The notes under the pieces are model-generated. The model saw only the letters and a program-made list of their open reading frames with translations. It was not told the DNA's origin and searched no databases. From Sphaerochaeta sp032144095 (GTDB taxonomy: Bacteria; Spirochaetota; Spirochaetia; Sphaerochaetales; Sphaerochaetaceae), in assembly GCF_032144095.1 (NCBI RefSeq), contig NZ_JAVSNJ010000002.1, positions 186,001 through 250,000 of the forward strand: DNA of 64,000 nucleotides, given 5' to 3'. Of this stretch, positions 16,464-24,696 are shown in pieces. How positions within the stretch are numbered: the first letter of the stretch is position 1; each line of letters starts with the position of its first letter. The position numbers and the translations under genes were made by a program.

Positions 16464-18323
16464 CTACCGCCTACACTCAATAATGCAGTTCTCCCCTCCC
16501 TCGAGCTTCAGCAAGAGAGCCTCCTCACTCACCAAGACATCACCACTCTTGGATCCTGTGACCGTTTTCGCCTGCAACATCATGTTGGGAATCCGTACCG
16601 TATGGGCATCCTCTCGTTTGTTCAGCACAGCAAGGAGGGCACTACTGTGGTCATATCTGGCAAACACCAGGCTCTGCTCATCAGAGTAGAGAACCTTGCA
16701 TGCCCCTGCACTGAGCAGTTGGGCATAGGTACTTCGAAGCGCACCCAGGCTTGTATAGAGCGAATAGAAGCGGTCGTCCCACTCCTTCCTCTCCCACTTC
16801 ATGGGGTAGCGTGAAGCCTCAACCGACCCGTAGGGGCCTTCAAGGCCGATCTCATCACCATAGTAGAGACAGCTCATCCCTGGCAGCAGGTACATCAGCA
16901 TGATACATCCACTGTAGACAGAGAAGTTGAACAGGGTTGGGTTTGCATGGAGGCGCGTCGTATCGTGGCTATCGATCAGGTTCATCTGCATCGGCCACAT
17001 CTGGGCAGGAAGGCCTGAAAGCTGGCTTTCCAGGGCCTGGGCAAGCTCGAGGCCTGTATAGGCCCGGGTTGGCTGTGGGTCATGGCCCCACCCCTCTGAA
17101 AGGAATCGGTCACTCTCCCCCATCCAGGATCGCAAAGGTCGGCTACAACCAAGGTAGTTCATGCTCCCGTCCCACATGTCCCCCTGCAGGAAGGGGGAGG
17201 CATCAAGCCAATCCTCGCCGACAAGGTAGGCATGCTCATTCTCTTCCTTTACTGCAGTGCGAACTTCGCGCCATATCTCCTCACAGAACTGGTCCTTGCC
17301 CCTTCTGCCCACCTCAGGGGCCACATCGAGCCTCCAACCATCCTGGAGGAATGGGTCCTTGAGGAACTTGCGCAAAACAGAGTGTTCACCCCTGTAGATG
17401 ATATCGCGTAGACGAGGGCTTGAGTAGTTTAGCTGCGGCAGGGTCGGCACATCATTCCAGCAGGCAACACTGCCGTCTTCATTGAAATAATAGAACGAGG
17501 CCTCCTCACTGCCCCTATCCCTCTGGGCAGCAAGCAACCAGGGGTGTTCCGTCCCCGTGTGGTTGATGGAAATATCGACAATGATCCGTATGCCATGTTC
17601 ATGCAGGCTCCTACACAAGGAGAGAAAGGCTTCGTCACCTCCGAGCTTCTCATCGATATGGAAGAAATCACAGCAGTCATAGCGGTGTGTCGTCCGGGAG
17701 ACACCGATGGGGTTGAGGTAGAGCACATTGACCCCCAGGGCCTTGAAGTGCGGGATAGCATCCTCAATGCCCTTCAGATCCCCGTTGAAGAAATCAAGGC
17801 ACCTTCCCTCTGCAAAAGAGAGTGGCTTCTCATGGAAAGACAAGCTTTGCACCGCAGCTCCATCGAAGGAGTAGGCTCCAGGGGTAGCTCCAACGCCTGT
17901 GTCTCCCTCCCTGAACCTGTCTGGGAATATCTGGTAGCAGGTCGATCCCCCCACCCAGGAGACAGGCACAAGGTCAGGCTTCAGGGAAAAGCTATCCCTA
18001 AGGGAGGGTACCGAGGCAGTCACGCCCAAAAGGGAGTAGTAATAGGCCCGGTCGGGGGCAAGGAGGACGAAATACCAACGAAGTAATTCATCAGGCATCT
18101 CTAACGAAGCGCTGTATATCTTCCGTTTGCCAAGCTGCTCGACTGTGCATGCCTGGGGGTGTTCACTTCCTCGGTAAAAGGAAAACAACAGCACCTCAGT
18201 TACCCTATCGTGCAGGCCGACCTGTATGCGTATCTCCACTTGTTGACCGGTTTTTGGGTAGAGCGGTTCTACATAGAGTTGGCTTACCGAGCTGTCTACT
18301 GAATATTTCCAAATATCATCCAT
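16464..18323 (-). CDS. GH13 alpha-glucan hydrolase, neopullulanase/maltogenic-amylase type
   Basis: A 619-residue alpha-amylase-family enzyme with an N-terminal beta-sandwich (about residues 1-125) like neopullulanase and cyclomaltodextrinase. The (beta/alpha)8 barrel carries the nucleophile Asp in DGWRLDVA, the acid Glu in LVGEDW and the third Asp in LIDSHDT, with region I as DISINHTG. A C-terminal beta domain closes it. There is no signal peptide, so it acts in the cytoplasm on imported maltodextrins. It is divergent from the alpha-glucan ABC operon across a shared operator region. Confidence 0.9.
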   Translation of the reverse strand: MDDIWKYSVDSSVSQLYVEPLYPKTGQQVEIRIQVGLHDRVTEVLLFSFYRGSEHPQACTVEQLGKRKIYSASLEMPDELLRWYFVLLAPDRAYYYSLLGVTASVPSLRDSFSLKPDLVPVSWVGGSTCYQIFPDRFREGDTGVGATPGAYSFDGAAVQSLSFHEKPLSFAEGRCLDFFNGDLKGIEDAIPHFKALGVNVLYLNPIGVSRTTHRYDCCDFFHIDEKLGGDEAFLSLCRSLHEHGIRIIVDISINHTGTEHPWLLAAQRDRGSEEASFYYFNEDGSVACWNDVPTLPQLNYSSPRLRDIIYRGEHSVLRKFLKDPFLQDGWRLDVAPEVGRRGKDQFCEEIWREVRTAVKEENEHAYLVGEDWLDASPFLQGDMWDGSMNYLGCSRPLRSWMGESDRFLSEGWGHDPQPTRAYTGLELAQALESQLSGLPAQMWPMQMNLIDSHDTTRLHANPTLFNFSVYSGCIMLMYLLPGMSCLYYGDEIGLEGPYGSVEASRYPMKWERKEWDDRFYSLYTSLGALRSTYAQLLSAGACKVLYSDEQSLVFARYDHSSALLAVLNKREDAHTVRIPNMMLQAKTVTGSKSGDVLVSEEALLLKLEGGENCIIECRR

Positions 18324-18373
18324 AGGGCCTCCAGGCAGGGGTAAAGAGCAAATATATTGATAAAAGATAAAGG

Positions 18374-18402
18374 TTGACTGGTTTAGAAAACCGGTTTAGT
18401 AT
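18374..18402 (+). promoter_or_regulatory. Promoter of alpha-glucan ABC operon
   Basis: TTGACT (18374-18379) and TAGTAT (18397-18402) are 17 bases apart. The spacer contains the LacI-type palindrome at 18388-18397, so a bound repressor would block polymerase. Confidence 0.7.
18388..18397. promoter_or_regulatory. LacI-type operator
   Basis: AAACCGGTTT is a perfect 10-bp palindrome with the central CG typical of LacI-family sites. An additional overlapping inverted repeat, GGTTTAGAAAACC, lies just upstream. The LacI-family gene at 23629 in the same operon is the likely regulator. Confidence 0.65.
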
Positions 18403-18491
18403 AAGTATATACCAAGCTGGTGGCCTTATCAAGCAAAACCACAGCATTGGCAAACCATGTTCAAAGCTTTCAAAAACACAAGGAGAATTGT

Positions 18492-19970
18492 ATGAAAAAA
18501 AGTTTGGTCGTTCTTCTGGTCGTCCTATTGGCACTCTCAGCATCCCTGTTCGCTCAGGGCACCTCAGAAGCCAGCAAGGGCTACGACATCTATGTCTACA
18601 ACTCAAAGGGAGAGAATGCCACCCAGTTTGCAGCCATGTGCGCTGCCTATGAGGCAGAAACCGGCGTGAAGGTCAAGAACTTCTCGATCGGCAGTGGACA
18701 GGACCATATGGAGACCCTGCGCTCTGAGATGAACAGCCGGAACAAGCCGACCGTCTTCTCCATCCAGGGAATCAAGGAATTGGCAGAGTGGAGCCAGGGC
18801 GGGTTCGCCCTTGACCTCAACACAGTCACAACAGGCGACTTCGGCAAGATGGTAAGTGCCATTCCCCAGTCCCTGAGGCTGACCAATGATGGCAAGACCA
18901 GCTATGGCGTCCCCTACAACGTAGAAGGCTACGGCTATATCGTTGACCGCGGCATCCTCGCTGAACTGTTTGGCCCTTCCAATGTCGATGCAGTAACTGC
19001 TGACATCAAGAGCGCAACCTATCCTGAGTGGGAAGCCCTGGTAAAAGCACTTGACGCATGGATAACCTCAGCAAAGGCCACCACCGTCACCCTCAGTGGC
19101 AAAACCTATACCCTCGCCTCTTCCAAGGGAAGCCTCACCTCCAACCTCAATGGGGTATTCGCCGTCATGGGTGCCGAGAAATGGACCTATGGGGACCATT
19201 TCATCAACGTAGCCCTCAATGCCGTATTTACCAACGAGCTTGATGCAAACAAGGCTGATGCAGCGAAAGTACAGAGTGCAAAGGGTGCTCTGCTTGCATA
19301 CGCAAAGGCCCTCGACCTCAAGACCAGTTACCTTGCTGGCCTCAAGGGCAAGGCAGTTCGTGGACAGGACTTCGTCTCCAGCGCCAACTTTGGCTATGAC
19401 CAGGTCGTCCAGATCTTCGCAGACAACAAGGCAATTTTCTTCAAGCAGGGCAACTGGGCATTTGGTAACATCGCAGGGGTCAATGCAGAGCAGGCCCAGA
19501 GACTGGAGTTCCTTCCTGTGAAGATGCCTTTCCAGAATCAAGACATCAAGCGCAATGACGGGATGACCGTCGCAATGCTCAACAGCTCAATTCCTGTGTT
19601 CGTACCAAACTTCTATGCGGTAAACGCAATGGCAAGCAAGGCCGAACAGCAGAAAGCCTTCGATTTCCTCTACTGGATGAACAACAGCAAGACAGGAAAG
19701 AAGTTCATCACCGAGGATTTTGCCTTCATCCCCTACAATGCAGACCCCAAGACCACGACTGTTCCCAACAGCCTTGGCAACTCGATCATCGGCTACATTG
19801 CTAGCGGACACATCATCGGGGCTCCTTACAACGGCTCACCTGCTTCCTGGAGCGGGGATACCGTCGGCCTCAGGGTCATGGAGAACTACCTGACCAAGAA
19901 GACCTGGACCAATGATGACTATTCGGCCATCGCTGACTATGCAATCCAGAAGTGGATTGAGATGAAATAA
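18492..19970 (+). CDS. Alpha-glucan ABC transporter substrate-binding protein
   Basis: A 492-residue extracellular binding protein. The signal peptide ends near SLFAQG (about residue 20). The start ATG at 18492 has AGGAG upstream; an in-frame extension to 18420 lacks a ribosome site and would spoil the signal peptide. The ligand is inferred from context: two GH13 enzymes and MalQ flank it, so a maltodextrin or sucrose-type glucan is likely. A strong hairpin follows the gene. Confidence 0.9.
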   Translation: MKKSLVVLLVVLLALSASLFAQGTSEASKGYDIYVYNSKGENATQFAAMCAAYEAETGVKVKNFSIGSGQDHMETLRSEMNSRNKPTVFSIQGIKELAEWSQGGFALDLNTVTTGDFGKMVSAIPQSLRLTNDGKTSYGVPYNVEGYGYIVDRGILAELFGPSNVDAVTADIKSATYPEWEALVKALDAWITSAKATTVTLSGKTYTLASSKGSLTSNLNGVFAVMGAEKWTYGDHFINVALNAVFTNELDANKADAAKVQSAKGALLAYAKALDLKTSYLAGLKGKAVRGQDFVSSANFGYDQVVQIFADNKAIFFKQGNWAFGNIAGVNAEQAQRLEFLPVKMPFQNQDIKRNDGMTVAMLNSSIPVFVPNFYAVNAMASKAEQQKAFDFLYWMNNSKTGKKFITEDFAFIPYNADPKTTTVPNSLGNSIIGYIASGHIIGAPYNGSPASWSGDTVGLRVMENYLTKKTWTNDDYSAIADYAIQKWIEMK

Positions 19971-19976
19971 GGATCA

Positions 19977-19997
19977 GGGGCCGGCAAGTCCGGCCCC
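19977..19997 (+). repeat. GC-rich intercistronic hairpin after binding-protein gene
   Basis: GGGGCCGG (19977-19984) and CCGGCCCC (19990-19997) form a perfect eight-base stem with a five-base loop, placed between the binding-protein stop and the permease ribosome site. There is no T run, so it is a likely mRNA-stability or attenuation element. Confidence 0.7.
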
Positions 19998-20016
19998 ACG
20001 TTTCCAGGAGTATTGC

Positions 20017-20925
20017 ATGAACATCTACAAGAAATGGTTTTGGCCGCTGGTCATGCCGTCGTTGCTCCTCTTCGCCATGGTAATCCTCTACCCCTTCATC
20101 ATGGGCATGGTCAACTCCTTTTTGGCCTGGAGGGGAACCTATTACTTTGACCCGGAAACGGGAACCCGGGCCACCAACATGGCAAACTCCTTTGTTGGGC
20201 TTGACAACTACAAGGAAGCCTTCAGGGACAAGCGCTTTGTAAGCTCACTTGTCTATACCGTCAAGTACACCTTCATAGCTGTCATCATGGTCAACGTAGC
20301 TGCCCTTGCCCTTGCCCTGATGGTTACCAAGATTACCAGGAGCTCAGGCCTCTACCGGACCATCTTCTTTCTTCCCAACATGCTTGGGGGGCTGGCTTTG
20401 GGATTCATCTGGCAATTCATATTCCAGATCATCTTTACCGACATGCTCTTCAGCCCTGATGCACTGCACATCCCCTTTTTCCGCTACATGACCCAGGACT
20501 CGACCAAGGCACTCTTTGCCCTTGCACTCCTCAATACCTGGCAGTATGCCGGCTACATGATGATCATCTACGTTGCTGGGCTCAACAACATCAGCAGTGA
20601 CTACTATGAGGCTGCAAGCATCGACGGATCCTCCTACTGGCACTCTTTCTTCAAGATAACCATCCCCATGCTCATGCCTTCCTTTACCATTGTATTTTTC
20701 ATGACCTTGGCAAACAGCTTCAAGCTGCTGGACCAGAACGTGGCACTCACCGACGGTGAGTTCGGTACCCGCATGCTTGCAATGCAGATCCTCAGGACCA
20801 TCAAGGACACCTCACCACCCAACTATGGCAAGGCCCAGGCGCAGGCGGTCATCTTCTTTGTCCTGGTTGCAGTCATCACCTTGACACAGGTCGCCATCAC
20901 CAAGAAAAAAGAACTGGAGATGTAA
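20017..20925 (+). CDS. Sugar ABC transporter permease, MalF type
   Basis: A 302-residue CUT1 permease with six hydrophobic helices. The EAA loop is EAASIDGSSYWHSFFKITI near residue 200. CAGGAG precedes the ATG. It works with the MalG-type permease that begins one base after its stop. No ATPase is encoded in this locus. Confidence 0.93.
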   Translation: MNIYKKWFWPLVMPSLLLFAMVILYPFIMGMVNSFLAWRGTYYFDPETGTRATNMANSFVGLDNYKEAFRDKRFVSSLVYTVKYTFIAVIMVNVAALALALMVTKITRSSGLYRTIFFLPNMLGGLALGFIWQFIFQIIFTDMLFSPDALHIPFFRYMTQDSTKALFALALLNTWQYAGYMMIIYVAGLNNISSDYYEAASIDGSSYWHSFFKITIPMLMPSFTIVFFMTLANSFKLLDQNVALTDGEFGTRMLAMQILRTIKDTSPPNYGKAQAQAVIFFVLVAVITLTQVAITKKKELEM

Positions 20926-20926
20926 C

Positions 20927-21802
20927 ATGAAAGAACTGTCTATGGTCACCTCCATGAACGAAAGCTATTTCCTCAAAAAGAAAATTCAGAAGGTAGTGCT
21001 CTACATCGTGTTGAGCCTCATCGCCCTCTATACCCTTGCACCCCTATGGCTCTTGTTGGTCAACTCCTTCAAGGACCAGGCCCAGATCATCGCCTCTCCT
21101 CTGGGCCTGCCTGCAAACGTTTCCCTCGCCTACATCACCAAGGCAGCAGGTGAGATTCACTTCCTCAAGGCCCTGCTGACCACCTCTGTCATCACAAGCC
21201 TTTCGGTTTTGCTCATTGTGGTGGTGAGTAGCCTAGCCGCCTGGATGATGGTCCGCAACAAGGGCCGTGCAAGCCAGCTGGTATTCATGCTCTTTGTCGC
21301 TGCGATGCTCATACCCTTCCAGGCTGTCATGTACCCACTCATTCAGTTCTTCGATGACATCAGGCTCAAGAGCGCCGGTGGCCTCATCCTCATGTATGGG
21401 GGCTTCGGCCTCTCCATGTCAGTGTTCCTCTACCACGGGTTTGTCAAAGGGGTCCCCAAGGGGGTGGAGGAGGCAGCAACCATCGATGGGTGTTCCATAG
21501 CCCAGATGTACCTGCATGTGGTGATGCCCCTGCTCAAATCCATTACGGTTACCGTAATCGTACTCAACTCCATGTGGATCTGGAATGACTACCTCCTGCC
21601 CTTCCTCGTGATAGGAAACAGCAGTACCAAGACTCTGGTCCTGGAGCTCTACTTTGCACGAATCACCGCAGGCCAGTTTGGCAACCCCTGGCAGCTGATA
21701 TTTCCAGCCGTGCTCATCTCCATCATCCCGATCATCATCGTCTATCTCTTCTTGCAGAAGTTCATCGTAAAGGGGATCAGCGATGGTGCCATCAAGAGCT
21801 AG
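20927..21802 (+). CDS. Sugar ABC transporter permease, MalG type
   Basis: A 291-residue CUT1 permease. Six hydrophobic helices; the EAA loop is EEAATIDGCSIAQMYLHVV near residue 190, and the C-terminus ends in KGISDGAIKS as in many MalG-like proteins. The ATG at 20927 lies one base after the MalF-type stop. A later in-frame ATG (after MKELS) is possible. Confidence 0.92.
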   Translation: MKELSMVTSMNESYFLKKKIQKVVLYIVLSLIALYTLAPLWLLLVNSFKDQAQIIASPLGLPANVSLAYITKAAGEIHFLKALLTTSVITSLSVLLIVVVSSLAAWMMVRNKGRASQLVFMLFVAAMLIPFQAVMYPLIQFFDDIRLKSAGGLILMYGGFGLSMSVFLYHGFVKGVPKGVEEAATIDGCSIAQMYLHVVMPLLKSITVTVIVLNSMWIWNDYLLPFLVIGNSSTKTLVLELYFARITAGQFGNPWQLIFPAVLISIIPIIIVYLFLQKFIVKGISDGAIKS

Positions 21803-21805
21803 GCC

Positions 21806-23626
21806 GTGAATAGATTCAACACAAGGCTTTCCCTCAGGAAACAGGAGCTCCTTGCCCTTTGGGGAAAGCTCTATAAGGACAAGGATATTGAGAGCCTCTA
21901 TGCCCTTCTGCAGCAGAAGGCTGCCGAACGTGATGCACATCTGAAGCGGCTTGACCAAAAAAGAATCGACGAACCGCTGTGGTATGCTTCTTCGGCAATG
22001 AGCGGACAGATGCTCTATGTCGACAAGTTCAACCAGAGTTTTTCAGGGTTGGAGGAAAAGCTTGGATATCTGGAGAAGCTACAGGTTCGCTACCTGCATT
22101 TGATGCCCTGTCTCAAGATGCCCTTCACTGACAATGATGGGGGGTATGCAGTCGAGGATTTCAAGCAGTTTGACCCTCGCCTGGGCGATACAGCTTCATT
22201 CATATCCCTGGCAACAAGTTGCAGGAAGAGGAATATCAGCCTCTGCATGGATTTTGTCCTCAATCACTGCTCCGATACCCATGAGTGGGCACAAAGGGCG
22301 AAACAGGGCGAACAAGAGTACAGGCAGAGGTTCTTCTTTACCAGGGATACGGCTGAGGTCGATGCCTATGAGGCAACAACCTCTGAGGTATTTCCCCAAC
22401 AGGCACCTGGCAACTTCACCTATCTGGCGGAGAGTGGTGAGTATGTCATGACCACCTTCAACAGGTTCCAGTGGGACCTCAACTATGCAAACAGTGAGGT
22501 ATTGCTGGCCATGCTTGATGCCATGTTGACCCTGGCAAACTATGGGGTGGAGGTGTTCCGCTTCGATGCCATCCCCTATATATGGAAACGGTGGGGAACC
22601 AGCAACCGCAACCTTCCTGAGGTGCATCTTCTGGTGAGGATATTTCGCCTTGCCCTTGAGATAGTGGCCCCCCTATGCATCATCAAAGGGGAAGTGGTCA
22701 TGGCCCCAAGGGAGGTTGCCCCCTACTTTGGTACCGAGCAGGCACCTGAGTGCCACCTGCTCTACAATGTCTCCTTGATGGTCCAGATGTGGAACTCCCT
22801 TGCAACCCGCGATACCCGGCTTTTGCAACGTTGCCTATCAGACCTTCCCACAGAAATCCCCTCTTCGGCCTGTTGGGTAAACTATCTGCGCTGCCACGAT
22901 GACATTGGCTGGGGAATTGAGGACGAGCAGCTGCGCAGCCTCGGTTTCTCACCCTATGAGCACAAGAGGTTCCTTATCAGGTTCTTCCAGGGCACCTTTC
23001 CCGGCTCCTTTTCACGGGGGGAGCTGTACGAGTACAACGAAAAGACCCATGATGCAAGAAACTGCGGGACAGCGGCATCCCTATGCGGACTACAGAGAGC
23101 GACCGAAGAGAGGGACAGCTACCAGCAAGAGTTGGCCATCAAGCGGCTAATGCTCGCCCATAGCTTCATCTACTTTTGCAAAGGGCTGCCGGTGCTCTAC
23201 AGCGGCGATGAAGTGGCCACCCTAAACGACTATGGCTACCACAAGGACCCGATCCTTGCTAAGGATAGCCGAAACCTCCACCGGCCAGCCTTTGATTGGG
23301 AAAGCACAAAACCTGGCAAGGATACCGCCTCTTCCATTATATTCAACACCCTGCAAAATGTGATACGATACCGCTCACAAGAAACTGATTTCCGGTGCGA
23401 TTCACCAGAACAGGTTTTCTCGTCCTCGGACATTTCTGTCCTGGCCCTCAAACGGGGGAAAGAGCACCTCGTCCTGGCCAATTTCAGTGAATACCAGAAG
23501 TCTGTCCTTTGGGGAGAGCAAATCACGGGCAGGTACCGCGAGATGTTTTCCGACAGAAAACTAACCCTTGGAAATGAGCCTTTCATTCTAGGACCCTACC
23601 AATATCTTCTACTCAAAAGGATGTAA
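21806..23626 (+). CDS. Amylosucrase-like GH13 enzyme
   Basis: A 606-residue GH13 protein resembling amylosucrase, which cleaves sucrose and transfers glucose to alpha-1,4-glucan, or sucrose hydrolase. It has the all-helical N-terminal domain of that subfamily (about residues 1-80), then the barrel with DFVLNHCSDTHEWA, nucleophile FRFDAIPY, acid IKGEVV and CHDDIGWG. The C-terminal segment DYGYHKDP...DSRNLHRPAF is also amylosucrase-like. No signal peptide. Translation begins at GTG, three bases after the permease stop. Together with MalQ it implies intracellular use of sucrose and alpha-glucan. Hydrolase versus transferase activity cannot be decided here. Confidence 0.85.
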   Translation: MNRFNTRLSLRKQELLALWGKLYKDKDIESLYALLQQKAAERDAHLKRLDQKRIDEPLWYASSAMSGQMLYVDKFNQSFSGLEEKLGYLEKLQVRYLHLMPCLKMPFTDNDGGYAVEDFKQFDPRLGDTASFISLATSCRKRNISLCMDFVLNHCSDTHEWAQRAKQGEQEYRQRFFFTRDTAEVDAYEATTSEVFPQQAPGNFTYLAESGEYVMTTFNRFQWDLNYANSEVLLAMLDAMLTLANYGVEVFRFDAIPYIWKRWGTSNRNLPEVHLLVRIFRLALEIVAPLCIIKGEVVMAPREVAPYFGTEQAPECHLLYNVSLMVQMWNSLATRDTRLLQRCLSDLPTEIPSSACWVNYLRCHDDIGWGIEDEQLRSLGFSPYEHKRFLIRFFQGTFPGSFSRGELYEYNEKTHDARNCGTAASLCGLQRATEERDSYQQELAIKRLMLAHSFIYFCKGLPVLYSGDEVATLNDYGYHKDPILAKDSRNLHRPAFDWESTKPGKDTASSIIFNTLQNVIRYRSQETDFRCDSPEQVFSSSDISVLALKRGKEHLVLANFSEYQKSVLWGEQITGRYREMFSDRKLTLGNEPFILGPYQYLLLKRM

Positions 23627-23628
23627 GC

Positions 23629-24696
23629 ATGGACCAGCCACACACACCAGGAAAACGACCGACTATCAAGGATATCGCCCGAGAGAGTGGCTACTCAAAA
23701 ACAGCTGTCTCCTTCGCATTCAACGAACCGTCGAGGATCAGTGCCAAGGCACGGCAGACCATCCTGGAAACGGCGGAACGGCTCGGCTACATCCCCGACC
23801 CGATGGCCCGAAACTTTTCCCTGCGTAGGCACCTGAGCATTGGGTTCCTGCTTCCCCAGATCATCCACTACTCGATGCGAAACCCCTACACCCTGCAGGT
23901 AATCCAGGGCATAGGCAGTGTCTGCCAGAAATATGGCTACACCCTCACCCTCATTCCCCCACTCAATGAGTCCATCACCGATGCGGTACGGACTGCTGCC
24001 GTGGATGGGCTCATCACCATGGGCATGCAGGTAGGCATGGATATCGTCAGTGTCATGAAAAACCGCAAGCTCCCCTTTGTCACGATAGACGGAACACCTT
24101 CTGAGGATATGCCTTCGGTCAATATTGCCGATGAGATGGCAGCCTACCAGGTGATGCAGATGGTACTCAAGAAAGGCCATCGAACCATTACCATCGTGAG
24201 CTTGAGTGAAGATGCCTTTGATTCGGATGAATTTGAGGCGAGTGTACCCAAGCGAAGGAAGCGAGGGTATGAGAAGGCACTCAAGGAGTATGGCCTGAGC
24301 CTCTATGACCTCCAGGGCAGCGTTACCCAGATGGTAAGCGAATGTACCCTTGAGGATGGAAAGCATACAGGTCATCTCATTTCCAAGCAGAAGGAGAGGC
24401 CTACCTGCGTCATTACCATGAGCGATATCGTTGCCATCGGGTGCATCCTCTATTTCAAGGACCATGGCATAGGGGTGCCGGAAGAGATATCGGTAGTCGG
24501 TTTCGACAACATTGTGGAGAGCCAGTTCATCACCCCAACCCTCACCACGGTAGACCAGCCGGCAGGGGATAAGGGGTATTTGGCAGCTGAAGCTCTGTTT
24601 AGGATGATCAATGGGGAGGAACTGGGTTCAACACACATGGAAATTCCCTTCAGTATCGTCGAACGGCAATCACTGTGTGAGGTGAGGAAGATATGA
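23629..24696 (+). CDS. LacI-family transcriptional regulator
   Basis: A 355-residue repressor. The N-terminal LacI helix-turn-helix and hinge are clear (TIKDIARESGYSKTAVSFAFNEPSRIS, then ERLGYIPDPMAR). The rest is a periplasmic-binding-protein-like effector domain (DGLITMG, SVVGFDNI, LTTVDQPA). It sits inside the alpha-glucan operon, between the amylosucrase-like gene and malQ, and probably binds the AAACCGGTTT site that overlaps the operon promoter, giving autoregulation. Confidence 0.93.
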   Translation: MDQPHTPGKRPTIKDIARESGYSKTAVSFAFNEPSRISAKARQTILETAERLGYIPDPMARNFSLRRHLSIGFLLPQIIHYSMRNPYTLQVIQGIGSVCQKYGYTLTLIPPLNESITDAVRTAAVDGLITMGMQVGMDIVSVMKNRKLPFVTIDGTPSEDMPSVNIADEMAAYQVMQMVLKKGHRTITIVSLSEDAFDSDEFEASVPKRRKRGYEKALKEYGLSLYDLQGSVTQMVSECTLEDGKHTGHLISKQKERPTCVITMSDIVAIGCILYFKDHGIGVPEEISVVGFDNIVESQFITPTLTTVDQPAGDKGYLAAEALFRMINGEELGSTHMEIPFSIVERQSLCEVRKI

